A DNA stretch of 64,000 nucleotides from Legionella steigerwaltii (GTDB lineage Bacteria > Pseudomonadota > Gammaproteobacteria > Legionellales > Legionellaceae). Location of the stretch: contig NZ_LNYZ01000007.1 of assembly GCF_001468065.1 (NCBI RefSeq), positions 1-64,000 on the forward strand. The letters are read 5' to 3'. A model generated the notes under the pieces. The model worked only from the letters and a program-made list of their open reading frames with translations, was not told where the DNA came from and searched no databases. The position numbers were made by a program, and so were the translations under genes. This document shows, in pieces, positions 54,808 to 64,000 of the stretch. Position 1 is the stretch's first letter; the number at the start of each line of letters is the position of its first letter.

Positions 54808-57432
54808 TTAACCAAGTTTTGGGGAAACTTGTAATGCCTCCTGTCTTTTTTCAATGAGCTCCTGTGCTTTAACAATAATTGGATTTTCTTGTAAATTCTC
54901 ATCTGGATGATTATGCTGACGGAATTCTTTATATTTCTTTAACTCTTGTTCTCGCATATAAAGCTCAAATTCTTTGTAAAAGGTCTTTCCACCCTCCTCC
55001 CCAAGAATCTCAATAAATTGTTCATATAAACCTGTTTTAGGATTGCTATAAAAACAAATATCTAAAAATTTCTTCTGATAAATATTAGAAAACTGGTAAG
55101 GTTCACCCACAAACTCTGGTATTTGCTTAAATAAAATATCAATCCCTGTTGCCTGAGGTTCTTTTTTTGCTTGAAACAAAAGCTCAATCACCCGTTGGCG
55201 CTTGTCAGCTGGAACAATAATTGATCGGGTAGCTACAAATTTTTTGTTCTCCGCATTTAAAAAAGGAGCATCACCTATCCGACCACCACGTTCAGCAAGT
55301 GATAATTTCATGCTCCCATCTGCCATATTTTTTAAAGTAGCGAGTACACTATGACCAGTAAAACCAGTTGCCTGAAAAGCCATGCCCTCTCTATCCAGGC
55401 GGCTTAAAATATTTTCAACAGTGGTGTCCGATTCAAGTTTATTTAATGCAAACAATAAGCCCGTAAACTGTGAAGAATATTCTGGGTGTTTTTCCTTAAT
55501 GAAAGCATTTAAATAGCTATTAAGAACTGATACCCCTTCATCGAATAATCCAAAACCCAATTTAACCTCTGCATTTTGAAATTTAAGAACTTCATGCAAC
55601 TGTGATCCACCAAAAATAAAGTAAAGTCTTCGTCGATGGTAATATTCCCTATAATCAATCTGGTATGCATCAAACAATGCCTTTAGGGTTGCCTGAGAAA
55701 ATATATTCAAGTGTGCGATATTAATAACCGTTTGGCCTTTATGGTTTTTGGCCAAAACATCAGTTTTTTCTGCCAAAAGTAACGGTACTGCTTCCGAATT
55801 TTGATATTGAATAGCAGACAATAAGGCCGTATTACCTTGATCATCTCTGGCTTCAAGCAACTTGGTTTTTATTTGTGGATGAGCACTAAATAGGCGCAAC
55901 AGTTCCTCTATTCCATCAGTGCGTTTAAGTCTAACTGCTGTATGTAGGGGCGTTTCATCCTTATTATTTTTTTCAAGAATCAACGCAGGGCTGTTGGCAT
56001 GTAGGTACTCCATCGCATTTCCCAAATTCCCTTTAGCCAACAATAAATGAAAAGCGGTATTTCCCTCGTCATCACGGGCTTCCAATGAGTAACCCTTTTG
56101 GTGAAAAAACTCAACGAGTACATCGGAGTTCACTTCAGCAGCTGCTAATAAAGGGGTCTTCCCTTGAGCATTTTTATCTTCTAGCGAAAAAAAGCCACTA
56201 GCAACTAAATGTATTACTAGAGAAGTCTGGCGGTTCTTTATTGCAACAAATAATGGGTTATCTCCTTCGCTGTCCTTATCATGAATAGGGGGAGGATCTT
56301 GACTCAGAAAATAATCGATTAATTTTATATTACCGGAACTTGCTGCTAATAACATTGGAATCATTTTAGATTCATCTGTTGCGGTTAAAGAAGCTCCGTG
56401 TTCTGCCAACCATTGTACTGTGGCTAAATCTCCTCTTCTTACTGCATCAAACAAGGCCTGCTCCTTTTCCTTTGCAGTACTTTGAGTCACAAATAAAGCG
56501 GCTACATCGAATTTCTTTGCATCCAATGCCAATTGGAACGCTGTTTTACCTTGTTTATTTTGCAGATTAGCAGGCACACCCCGATCCAGAAGATAATGCA
56601 CACAGTCAAGATACCCATTGCGAGCGGCGGCCATTAAGGCATTCTCATCATTGTCATTAATGGCTAACAGATCCACTCCCTCTTTATCCAAAAATTTAAG
56701 TGTAGCTAATTGTCCATTTTCAGCCGCAATAAAAATTGTATTTTCCCCATGCTTATTTTTTTGATGCAAATTCCCGCCTTTTGCAAGCAGGTACTCAATA
56801 ATTTTTAAATTCCCTCTCCCAGCTGCAGTCATCAAAGGAGTATTGTCTTGATTGTCTGTAACTTCGATTGCGAATTGTTCAGAGAATAATTGAATTGCAT
56901 CTAAATTATTATTGTATGCAGCGAAATGGACACCGGACCAACCATCTTTCATTTTATAACGAAGTAAATCTTCCCGATTTCTTGCAATACCCAAAAGAAT
57001 GCTTAAGGCTTTAGCATCTAATGCACTCGCAACCATGATAATTTTACCCAGTCCCTCTTTCCGAAAACTACCTGGAGACAATGCCTCAATCTCTTTATAC
57101 TTTTGATGGATAACTAGTTTACTTGAAGGGCTTAATTGAGGATCAGATTCCAATAATGGCCTTGTCTTTGAAGATGAATAGACATAAGAACATTCCAGAG
57201 GAGTAAATCCATTGTTATTAGGAATTTTCAACACTTGACTATTGAATTCCTTTGCTGCGTCTATAAGTTTTTTCAGAATTTCGGGTTGATCGTATATTAC
57301 AGCAAGATGTACTAGGGTATTACCATTTTCATCTGAGGTTAGAAGCCCCTCTTCCTCTACATTTGAAATTAGTTTTTTAAATTGATCCACATTCCCCTGC
57401 TTTAACGCAGCTTTTAGTCGTTCGTAACTCAT
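54808..57432 (-). CDS. Ankyrin-repeat protein, Dot/Icm effector candidate
   Basis: An 874-residue protein with about fourteen ankyrin repeats from residue 35 to about 585. Clear units are DNTPLMTAAGRGNLKIIEYL, KTPLLAAAEVNSDVLVEFF and NTALLSAIQYQNSEAVPLLL. The C-terminal 290 residues have no repeats and form a separate domain of unknown family, with charged helices at the end (KKYKEFRQHNHPDENL). There is no signal peptide. The ATG at 57432 is preferred; a GTG three codons earlier is possible. A TACTTTC/GAAAGTA dyad lies 16 nt upstream. Ankyrin proteins are a large class of Legionella effectors, but I cannot match this to a named one. Confidence 0.8.
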   Translation of the reverse strand: MSYERLKAALKQGNVDQFKKLISNVEEEGLLTSDENGNTLVHLAVIYDQPEILKKLIDAAKEFNSQVLKIPNNNGFTPLECSYVYSSSKTRPLLESDPQLSPSSKLVIHQKYKEIEALSPGSFRKEGLGKIIMVASALDAKALSILLGIARNREDLLRYKMKDGWSGVHFAAYNNNLDAIQLFSEQFAIEVTDNQDNTPLMTAAGRGNLKIIEYLLAKGGNLHQKNKHGENTIFIAAENGQLATLKFLDKEGVDLLAINDNDENALMAAARNGYLDCVHYLLDRGVPANLQNKQGKTAFQLALDAKKFDVAALFVTQSTAKEKEQALFDAVRRGDLATVQWLAEHGASLTATDESKMIPMLLAASSGNIKLIDYFLSQDPPPIHDKDSEGDNPLFVAIKNRQTSLVIHLVASGFFSLEDKNAQGKTPLLAAAEVNSDVLVEFFHQKGYSLEARDDEGNTAFHLLLAKGNLGNAMEYLHANSPALILEKNNKDETPLHTAVRLKRTDGIEELLRLFSAHPQIKTKLLEARDDQGNTALLSAIQYQNSEAVPLLLAEKTDVLAKNHKGQTVINIAHLNIFSQATLKALFDAYQIDYREYYHRRRLYFIFGGSQLHEVLKFQNAEVKLGFGLFDEGVSVLNSYLNAFIKEKHPEYSSQFTGLLFALNKLESDTTVENILSRLDREGMAFQATGFTGHSVLATLKNMADGSMKLSLAERGGRIGDAPFLNAENKKFVATRSIIVPADKRQRVIELLFQAKKEPQATGIDILFKQIPEFVGEPYQFSNIYQKKFLDICFYSNPKTGLYEQFIEILGEEGGKTFYKEFELYMREQELKKYKEFRQHNHPDENLQENPIIVKAQELIEKRQEALQVSPKLG

Positions 57433-57523
57433 TGAAGCCACCCAATCTACTTTCTATAAAGAAAGTATAGTTGGTTTGCAGAAGACAATATGAATGGGGT
57501 GAGTAATTCGCAATATATAAGAA

Positions 57524-58546
57524 TTATCTGTTCTGATAAAGACTTAACTCTCTTAATACTGCTGTGGCATAAGCTCCTGCAGGCAAACTAAAGGATAATT
57601 CAGCCAGATTCTCCTTAATCACACACGTAAATTGCCCCACATGCACTATATTAGCGCGCCAATCTTCCTCTAACCCATACTGCTCCAAACCTGCCAACCA
57701 TGGTTGCCAATCGAGGTAAATTTGATTCACCAATTGTAAGGCTTCGCCTTTGGCCTTGTGTTTGCTTTTCCCAGGCAAGGGACTAGCAGGAGAAATATCT
57801 TTGTCTTTAATCCGTTGTAACAAGTTAGGCTCAACCTGATCAATAACAAAAATGCTGTTTGAACCACAAAGTTGCATGACATCACCATTAAGAGGTGAAT
57901 TCCAACACTGCGCGTTAACACGTTGCGATAAAATTAAATTATAAATCCAGGAGCGCGCTGCAGAACAATACATCCCTTTTAGAAATCGATCTTTAACTTT
58001 TTTGCCGCGTACAAGCATTTCTTCAGCTTTTAATAAATTCCCTGCATCACGACCAAATCGTTGTTCACCAAAATAATTGGGTACGCCTAAAATTCTAATT
58101 TGTTCAATGCGTTCTAGCAAATCATCTTTATGAGAAACCTCTCGCAAGCGGACAATAAACTGATTGCCAGTTAAAAATCCCGGCCTGAGTTTTTTATGAT
58201 GGCGAGTACTTTCCAAAACGCGCCAGCCAGGTGCTGCAAGTTGCTCAACTCCAGGTATTTCCTCACCTGGAGCATGAACACTTAGCCATTGAGTTGTTAA
58301 TGCTTGCCTGTCTTTCAAGCCTGCATAACCAATCATTTTTAAAGGCTTATGTAATAATTTGGATAATGACTTAACGACCTGTTCTGTTGTTAGCCCTCTT
58401 TTTTCAATTTTAAGAACTATATGTTCTCCATGACCAGTAAATGGACTGTCAAAAAACTCATTTACCTGAAAATCCTCTGGAGCACATTTGAAATAAGCAG
58501 TGGATTTAGGCAGTCCATGAGCCCGAGGCCAATCTAAAGAATACAT
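57524..58546 (-). CDS. truD: tRNA pseudouridine(13) synthase TruD
   Basis: Makes pseudouridine 13 in tRNA-Glu. The N-terminal [10 protein letters not shown] (21-30) is the family start motif. [10 protein letters not shown] carries the catalytic Asp (D79). [10 protein letters not shown] (near 156) and the TRUD insertion domain follow. At 340 residues it is normal. It stands between the ankyrin gene (91 nt upstream of that gene start) and galU (divergent). Confidence 0.94.
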   Translation of the reverse strand: MYSLDWPRAHGLPKSTAYFKCAPEDFQVNEFFDSPFTGHGEHIVLKIEKRGLTTEQVVKSLSKLLHKPLKMIGYAGLKDRQALTTQWLSVHAPGEEIPGVEQLAAPGWRVLESTRHHKKLRPGFLTGNQFIVRLREVSHKDDLLERIEQIRILGVPNYFGEQRFGRDAGNLLKAEEMLVRGKKVKDRFLKGMYCSAARSWIYNLILSQRVNAQCWNSPLNGDVMQLCGSNSIFVIDQVEPNLLQRIKDKDISPASPLPGKSKHKAKGEALQLVNQIYLDWQPWLAGLEQYGLEEDWRANIVHVGQFTCVIKENLAELSFSLPAGAYATAVLRELSLYQNR

Positions 58547-58658
58547 TGAAACAACCTTTCCTAAAAAGAAACAATAACCATAACAAAAATTGCTAAAAAA
58601 CTATATAAATCAAAAGATTTTAAGTGCATACTTAAACGTAACTTTGTAAAATCTAGGG

Positions 58659-58740
58659 CCTGTTTACAATTCGCTAGTTTGAAGCAGAATACTGCAATTA
58701 TAGAGCAGCAAAACGCAGCATTTTGGCAAAGATAGTAGAA
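58659..58740. repeat. Shortened relative of the 123-bp repeat
   Basis: GGGCCTGTTTACAATTCGCTAG and TTTGGCAAAGATAGTAGAA match the two ends of the repeat unit found after galU. The middle is replaced by a different GCAGAATACTGC/GCAGC sequence. It lies in the truD-galU divergent promoter region. Confidence 0.6.
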
Positions 58741-58787
58741 TTGTGGATAAATCCTATATTAATTGTTATTAAATGGATAGATTAACA

Positions 58788-59660
58788 ATGAATGCTACAT
58801 TTCCACCAATACGTAAAGCAGTATTTCCTGTTGCCGGTTTAGGGACTCGATTTTTACCTGCAACGAAAACAGCCCCCAAAGAAATGTTAACTGTGGTTAA
58901 TAAGCCCTTGATTCAATATGCAGTTGAAGAGGCTTATGCAGCTGGCATACGACAAATGATTTTTGTGACTTGTCATAACAAACGCGCTATTGAAGACCAT
59001 TTTGATCTGGCCTATCAACTTGAAAATGAGCTGAGTCTTCATGATAAAAATGAACTGTTGTCTATAGTCCAATCAGTAACACCTCCTGATATGGAATGTT
59101 TTTATGTTCGCCAGGCAAAACCTCTTGGGTTAGGACATGCCGTTTTATGTACTGAAAAAATCGTTTGTAATGAGGCTTTTGCTGTAATACTTGCTGATGA
59201 TTTAATGACCAGTACAACACCTGTGATTCGACAATTAACTAAAATGTATGAACAATACGGCCATAGCATTGTCGCGGTAGAAAATATCCCTCAAGAGTTA
59301 ACTGAATGTTATGGTATTATTCAAGGTGCACCGTGGGATAAAAACCTTTTAAGCATCCATCATCTAGTGGAAAAACCCAAACCACATCTAGCAGCATCAA
59401 ACATTGCAATTGTAGGCCGTTATGTTCTTACCCCAGGTATTTTTGAACAAATCAGAATATTACCTCAAGAGGAACATAAAGAAGTTCAATTGACTGACGC
59501 AATTAATGGTTTGGTAAAAAAAGAAACCGTTTTAGCACTACCTTATGATGGGAAACGCTACGACTGTGGGAGTGTTCTCGGTTTTCTAAAAGCGAATGTA
59601 GATTTAGGAAAAAAACACCCAACTGAGGGAGAAAAATTTTCCAAGTGGCTTTTAGCTTAG
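58788..59660 (+). CDS. galU: UTP-glucose-1-phosphate uridylyltransferase
   Basis: Makes UDP-glucose, the BcsA substrate and a precursor for LPS sugars. The nucleotide-binding N-terminus reads AVFPVAGLGTRFLPATK, followed by APKEMLTVVNKPLIQYAVEEA. ILADDLM contains the metal Asp, and GIIQGAPW and LVEKPKP follow. YDGKRYDCGSVLGFLKAN near the end binds the sugar. The ATG at 58788 starts the conserved MNATFPPIRKA; the ATG five codons earlier has no better ribosome binding site. At 291 residues it is normal. It stands in a plus-strand group with pgi and bcsC. Confidence 0.95.
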   Translation: MNATFPPIRKAVFPVAGLGTRFLPATKTAPKEMLTVVNKPLIQYAVEEAYAAGIRQMIFVTCHNKRAIEDHFDLAYQLENELSLHDKNELLSIVQSVTPPDMECFYVRQAKPLGLGHAVLCTEKIVCNEAFAVILADDLMTSTTPVIRQLTKMYEQYGHSIVAVENIPQELTECYGIIQGAPWDKNLLSIHHLVEKPKPHLAASNIAIVGRYVLTPGIFEQIRILPQEEHKEVQLTDAINGLVKKETVLALPYDGKRYDCGSVLGFLKANVDLGKKHPTEGEKFSKWLLA

Positions 59661-59662
59661 AC

Positions 59663-60050
59663 AGGGCTGTTTACATTTCACTGGCTTGAGCTAAAATGGC
59701 CTGATTTTCGAGCACCGAAGCGCAGCATACATCCAGTATGTGAACATCGGAGCGCAGAAAATCAGGACAGTTTGACCAAGATAGTAGAAATGGGCCATTT
59801 CGCTAGCTTGAGCCAAAATGATCTGATTTTTCGAGTACCGAAGCGCAGCATACATGAAGTATGTGAACATCGGAGCGCAGAAAATCAGGACAGTTTGACC
59901 AAGATAGTAGAAATGGGCCATTTCGCTAGCTTGAGCCAAAATGATCTGATTTTTCGAGCACCGAAGCGCAGCATACATGAAGTATGTGAGCATCGGAGCG
60001 CAGAAAATCAGGACAGTTTGACCAAGATAGTAGAAATGGAAACAGCCCCT
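59663..60050. repeat. Three 123-bp tandem repeats bounded by inverted ends
   Basis: Three units of 123 bp start near 59670, 59793 and 59916. They share CGAGCACCGAAGCGCAGCAT and end TTTGACCAAGATAGTAGAAATG. Each contains a CATACATGAAGTATGTG hairpin. The whole block is bounded by AGGGCTGTTT (59663) and AAACAGCCCCT (60040), which are inverted copies. 123 is divisible by three, so both strands stay open across the block; these frames are not considered coding. Confidence 0.92.
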
Positions 60051-60069
60051 AATTTGATTGAGAAGATAT

Positions 60070-61521
60070 ATGGACCAGCTTACAAAAATGAACTCCTGGA
60101 AACAACTCGAAAAATACGCCAAAACATACACAAGTCATAACTCAGAAATAAAAGATAATTTTGTATCCAATGACAATATTACCCTGGATTACAGTGGACA
60201 ACATGTTAATTCCCAGATTATGGATTCACTCCTTGAGCTTGCCAATGAATGTAATCTGCATGAACACATTAATGCAATGATTAGTGGGAAGCCTATTAAC
60301 AATACAGAAAATAGGCCAGTCTTACATACAGCACTTCGTGCACCAGACAATAAGGCTATATGGGTTAATGAACATAATATTATTCCTGAGATAGCTAATG
60401 TTCGTAACACAATGAAGCTTATCTCTACAAAAATTAGAAATGGGGAATGGCTTGGTTATTCTGGTAAATCCATTACTGATATAGTTAATATAGGGATTGG
60501 GGGCTCAATGCTTGGCCCTTTCTTTTGTATTAATGCATTAAGTGATTTCGTAACAGACAAATTAGGGTTTCATTTTATCTCCGACATCGATCCTAATGCA
60601 TTTTCACGTGTTACAGCAAAACTTAGCCCGGAAACCACTCTATTTATTATTTCCTCTAAATCGTTTACTACTCCAGAAACCTTATCTCATTTTCAAAAGG
60701 CTTTGTCGTGGGTGAACCAGGAGCAACATTTTAATCAGCATTTTATTGCGGTCACTGCTCAGGTTGAAAAAGCACAAGAAATGGGTTTTGAAACTATTCT
60801 TCCTATATGGGATTGGGTTGGAGGACGCTACTCTTTCTGTTCAGCGATTAATCTGATTTCCTGTATTGCCATTGGTTTTGAAAATTTTTCAGAAATCCTT
60901 ACTGGAGCATACAGGATGGATATGCATTTTTGCACCGAACATTTTGCAAAAAACTTACCTGTTCTTATGGCATTATTAGGTATATGGAATATTAATTTTT
61001 TAAACATAAATAACTTGCTTGTCATGACTTATTCCCAAGACTTACAAAATTTTGTTCCTTATCTTCAACAACTTGATATGGAAAGTAATGGGAAATCAAT
61101 AAACAAACAAGGTCGAAGAATAGATTATGCGACAGGTCCCATTGTCTGGGGTGGCCTGGGTAATCATGCACAACACAGCTACTATCAGCTGTTGTGTCAA
61201 GGAACTCATAAAATAGCAGCTGATTTAATTTGTCTTCGTACTTTCGAGGATGATGTAATTAATAAGATATGCCGTGCTCACAAGGAGGTTTTAACAAAAG
61301 GTGGTAATCAGAGTGAGAATCCTCACAGTTATATTGCCGGCGGGATACCTTTAAATCTTCTCTGCTTGAACGATTGCTCACCTAGAACTCTTGGCTCATT
61401 GATTTCCTTATATGAACATAAAATTTTTGTCCAAGGGGTGATTTGGAATATAAATTCGTTTGACCAACCAGGAGTCGAGAGCTCCAAAGAAATAGCTCGA
61501 CAAAATAATTGGATTAGCTAA
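60070..61521 (+). CDS. pgi: Glucose-6-phosphate isomerase
   Basis: Interconverts glucose-6-phosphate and fructose-6-phosphate. Signature blocks are VNIGIGGSMLGP, SSKSFTTPETL, WDWVGGRYSF (with the active-site Arg), QLDMESNGK (catalytic Glu) and HAQHSYYQLL (ring-opening His). YEHKIFVQGVIWNINSFDQ with GVESSK follows, containing the C-terminal Lys. All catalytic residues are present. At 483 residues it is a little shorter than usual. The repeat block lies directly upstream. The ATG at 60070 is chosen over TTG 60058 and ATG 60088, with only modest support. Its stop overlaps the bcsC start as TAATG. Confidence 0.93.
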   Translation: MDQLTKMNSWKQLEKYAKTYTSHNSEIKDNFVSNDNITLDYSGQHVNSQIMDSLLELANECNLHEHINAMISGKPINNTENRPVLHTALRAPDNKAIWVNEHNIIPEIANVRNTMKLISTKIRNGEWLGYSGKSITDIVNIGIGGSMLGPFFCINALSDFVTDKLGFHFISDIDPNAFSRVTAKLSPETTLFIISSKSFTTPETLSHFQKALSWVNQEQHFNQHFIAVTAQVEKAQEMGFETILPIWDWVGGRYSFCSAINLISCIAIGFENFSEILTGAYRMDMHFCTEHFAKNLPVLMALLGIWNINFLNINNLLVMTYSQDLQNFVPYLQQLDMESNGKSINKQGRRIDYATGPIVWGGLGNHAQHSYYQLLCQGTHKIAADLICLRTFEDDVINKICRAHKEVLTKGGNQSENPHSYIAGGIPLNLLCLNDCSPRTLGSLISLYEHKIFVQGVIWNINSFDQPGVESSKEIARQNNWIS

Positions 61522-64000
61522 TGCTCAGAAAATTCGGTTTATTATTGTTTGGCTTTATAGCTCTAAAGGCTTTTGCTAATGATTTCAATCCGAAACAACT
61601 TTTGTTGGATAAGGTCATTTGGGGTGAAACCTTTTATCGAGATGATTTTGTGAAGAACTCACTGGATCGTCTGCAATTAATCGCACCAAATGATCCTGAC
61701 GTTCTCGCTGCACGAATTAGACTTGCAATACGGCAAAAAAATCTCATTTTAGCAAAAGAACTGCTTGAGGAATTAAAACAAAAGGCACCTGATTCCGATG
61801 ATTACAAACAGGCTCAAATGAGTTTATTTCTTACTCAGCCTGTAGCCAAACAAAAACTGCAGCAAGCAAGGCTAATGGCGATATCCGGACATCTCGATTT
61901 GGCTAAAGCCCAATATGATGCTCTTTTTCATGGGGATTTTCCCACCCTAGAATTAAGTTCTGAATATTGGCGTTTTGTATCCTATATACCAGCACAGCAT
62001 CAAAATGCATTCAACCATCTGCAATCATTGTATAATTTTTTAAATGCTCATGGAGTTTATTCTAATAATAACAATCTAGATAATTGGATTTATGGACTTA
62101 AAGAAAGACTTTCAGGATTATGGGTATCTAACGGAGATGCTGCATTTCGAACAGGTAATATGGATTTGGCTCAAAAAAGATATCAGCAAGCCCTCCTTCT
62201 AGATCAGACAAATTATTTCGCTTGGGTTGGAATAGGTGAAGTAGCATTTTTCCGCAAAAATTTTGCCGATGCTGAAAAAGCGTATAAGCAAGCTTTGCTT
62301 ATTAGTCCAGGGAAGAGTAGCGCCGTTTATGGGCTTATAGGGATCTATAAACGGCAATCATTGAAGAAAGCACTGGATTACCTGAATAGTTTGCCTGAGG
62401 ATCTGAAAAGTAAATTTAATGAGCCTCGACGTAGTTTGGAAAGCGCCCTGTTACAAGAGCAAGCGGAACAATTTGCAAAAAAAAGGCTATGGAGGCAAGC
62501 AATAGAGAAGTACGGCCAGGCAGAGAAAATTGACCCCAATGATGTTTGGTTAACTTATCATTTCGCATTAGCATTGAATCATGTGGGTAATTCCCAAAAA
62601 GCAAATGAACTGTTTCAGAAGTTGATCTCAAAACAAAAAAAAAATCCGACTGAAGTATATGCTTATGCTCTTTACTTATCGAGTATGGACAAATCACAAC
62701 AAGCGCTGCATCAACTTCATACCATTCCACAAAAACAATGGAATGAAGGCATGCGTCAATTGGCACAACGTCTGACTACTGAATTGATTTTGCAACACGC
62801 ACAACAATTGCGAAATCGTGGTGATAAACAAGCTGCAGTAGCCTATTTAATGAATCAAAAACAAACTACACCAATCAAGCTTACTTTGGCTGATTGGGCT
62901 TTTAATGACGGTGCATTTAAAACATCACTGAATTATTATCAAGATGTGAAGACCCACGAACCACTTAATGCTGATGCCAACTTAGGAGTTATAGAATCAC
63001 TCATCGCCTTGGGAGACAAGAAAAAAGCGTATCAAATGCTGGAAGAACAACAAAAAATGAAATTAACCTTCAATCGTAACATGCAAAGAAGATTAGCAAA
63101 TGCATGGAATGCCGTAGGTTATCCACAAAAAGCATTAAGCATTTTTAAACGCATTAAACAAGAAAACGTCAATGCTGCACCAAGTCAAGATACCGCGCTT
63201 ATATTTCGTGATGCTGCTCGTTTGGAAACACAGCTTCGTATGCCTAAACTGGCGCAAGAAGATTACAAAAAAGCCATGATCGAGAGTAATATTACATCCG
63301 TTTGGCCTAACAACAACGACTATTATACCTGGTTGACCCGTAATCATATAGAAGATGATTGGCTTAAACGCAGCATTCGATCTGAAGCAGGTTTTCTTTA
63401 TCAACAACAAGAAACACGTATTACGGTCGATCAAGATTACTGGCGGCTAACAGGCACTGCAGGAACTTCTGATTTACGTGCCGAAGATACAATGACACAA
63501 GCGGATTGGGGGTATGCAAACGGACGTGCATTCTTAAGAACTGATGCAGTTAGTTTAAGTGCAGGAAGTTTTTCTACAGTTAATGGAGTATATTTTAGCG
63601 ACTTTGGTACCTGTAATATCAATGGCTGTACTACAGACATAACGCAACGTGCAAATGGGCTCAGTTGGGACGGAGGATGGCAAAATTCGATTTGGGGATT
63701 TGATGTTGGCCAAACACCTATAGGATTCCCAGTAAATAATTTTATTGGCGGTATCAATTACAGTGGTGATATACGACATATCGGCTGGACAATCACTGCT
63801 TCACAACGCCCCATGACTAACTCATTACTTTCTTTCGGTGGTGCAAGAGATCCAAATACAGGAATTGTATGGGGTGGCGTAGTAGCAACTGGGCTTACTT
63901 TATCGCTTAGTTATGACCGAGGCGAAGCAAATGGTTTCTGGGCTAATATCATTGGTAGTGAATTAACGGGAAAAAATGTAGAATCGAATCAGCGTATTCT
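61521..64000 (+). CDS. bcsC: Cellulose export protein BcsC, partial (runs off the window)
   Basis: An outer-membrane beta-barrel exporter with a long periplasmic TPR arm. 826 codons are visible and the frame is open at the end. A signal peptide covers about residues 1-18 (FGLLLFGFIALKAFA). TPR-like units include AQKRYQQALLLDQTNYFAW and AEKAYKQALLISPGKSSAVYGL. From about residue 620 the sequence becomes strand-rich (RSIRSEAGFLYQQQETRITVDQ), matching the BcsC C-terminal domain. WGGVVATGLTLSLSYDRGEANG near the end matches barrel segments. The start overlaps the pgi stop (TAATG). The full family size is about 1150 residues. Confidence 0.9.
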   Translation, partial: MLRKFGLLLFGFIALKAFANDFNPKQLLLDKVIWGETFYRDDFVKNSLDRLQLIAPNDPDVLAARIRLAIRQKNLILAKELLEELKQKAPDSDDYKQAQMSLFLTQPVAKQKLQQARLMAISGHLDLAKAQYDALFHGDFPTLELSSEYWRFVSYIPAQHQNAFNHLQSLYNFLNAHGVYSNNNNLDNWIYGLKERLSGLWVSNGDAAFRTGNMDLAQKRYQQALLLDQTNYFAWVGIGEVAFFRKNFADAEKAYKQALLISPGKSSAVYGLIGIYKRQSLKKALDYLNSLPEDLKSKFNEPRRSLESALLQEQAEQFAKKRLWRQAIEKYGQAEKIDPNDVWLTYHFALALNHVGNSQKANELFQKLISKQKKNPTEVYAYALYLSSMDKSQQALHQLHTIPQKQWNEGMRQLAQRLTTELILQHAQQLRNRGDKQAAVAYLMNQKQTTPIKLTLADWAFNDGAFKTSLNYYQDVKTHEPLNADANLGVIESLIALGDKKKAYQMLEEQQKMKLTFNRNMQRRLANAWNAVGYPQKALSIFKRIKQENVNAAPSQDTALIFRDAARLETQLRMPKLAQEDYKKAMIESNITSVWPNNNDYYTWLTRNHIEDDWLKRSIRSEAGFLYQQQETRITVDQDYWRLTGTAGTSDLRAEDTMTQADWGYANGRAFLRTDAVSLSAGSFSTVNGVYFSDFGTCNINGCTTDITQRANGLSWDGGWQNSIWGFDVGQTPIGFPVNNFIGGINYSGDIRHIGWTITASQRPMTNSLLSFGGARDPNTGIVWGGVVATGLTLSLSYDRGEANGFWANIIGSELTGKNVESNQRI

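Noticed and set aside
59691..60140. Long open frames on both strands across the tandem repeat after galU
   Set aside because: They are repeated translations of a 123-bp unit (divisible by three) with no ribosome binding site or known family. They are by-products of the repeat.
60070..61521. Possible loss of the Pgi catalytic Glu because WGEPGTNGQH reads WGGLGNHAQH
   Set aside because: The catalytic Glu lies in DMESNGK, which is intact, as are the His, Arg and Lys. The WGE position is not the base.

Overview
The window looks like a chromosome segment of a Legionella species. The evidence is the mixture of gammaproteobacterial housekeeping genes (yajC-secD-secF, spoT, rpoZ-gmk-yicC, rph, pilT-yggS-yggT, queA, truD, recQ) with eukaryote-like genes of the kind Legionella delivers through its Dot/Icm type IV secretion system: a mitochondrial-carrier protein, a second carrier-like protein, a large ankyrin-repeat protein, coiled-coil and membrane-hairpin proteins. 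A Thi5-type pyrimidine synthase, known from Legionella pneumophila, is also present. The DNA is AT-rich. The species cannot be fixed from the sequence alone.

Layout. 0-3.1 kb: a GT87-like membrane protein, a decayed tRNA-Asn piece, a long inverted repeat, two unknown proteins and tRNA-Thr(CGT); this is a small accessory patch. 3.4-9.9 kb: an amino acid permease, then on the minus strand an envelope-glycan cluster (UbiA-type DPPR synthase, AftB-like GT-C glycosyltransferase, WbpM/CapD-like dehydratase) and a CsaA-like tRNA-binding protein. 10.2-16.3 kb: an effector-like protein, the Sec accessory operon and a multicopper oxidase. 16.5-22.3 kb: a complete-looking thiamin operon thi5-thiO-thiS-thiG-thiDE-thiF behind one TPP riboswitch. 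22.5-24.4 kb: a short, divergent TGT-like protein next to queA. 24.5-27.9 kb: three unknown proteins, two of them effector-like. 27.9-38.7 kb: uup, spoT-ridA, rpoZ, yicC-gmk, a mitochondrial carrier placed between yicC and rph, pilT and yggS. 38.7-42.7 kb: yggT, small secreted or unknown proteins and the second carrier-like protein. 42.8-46 kb: three valine-degradation enzymes. 46-48.5 kb: mpg and recQ. 48.5-64 kb: cellulose synthesis, with bcsA-bcsB-bcsZ on the minus strand and galU-pgi-bcsC on the plus strand, separated by an ankyrin protein and truD. bcsC runs off the window end.

The genes form clear working groups. Thi5 makes HMP-P while ThiO/S/G/F make the thiazole and ThiE joins them, all under TPP control. 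GalU and Pgi supply the UDP-glucose route that BcsA polymerises, and pgi is translationally coupled to the exporter bcsC. SecDF-YajC forms one membrane complex.

Repeats are the other strong theme. Eight full copies and two partial copies of one REP-like palindrome lie between genes, four of them between convergent genes. A different 123-bp unit is repeated three times between galU and pgi and has a shortened relative on the other side of galU. A third palindromic family lies upstream of the thi5 riboswitch. No CRISPR array, rRNA operon or intact insertion sequence was seen.
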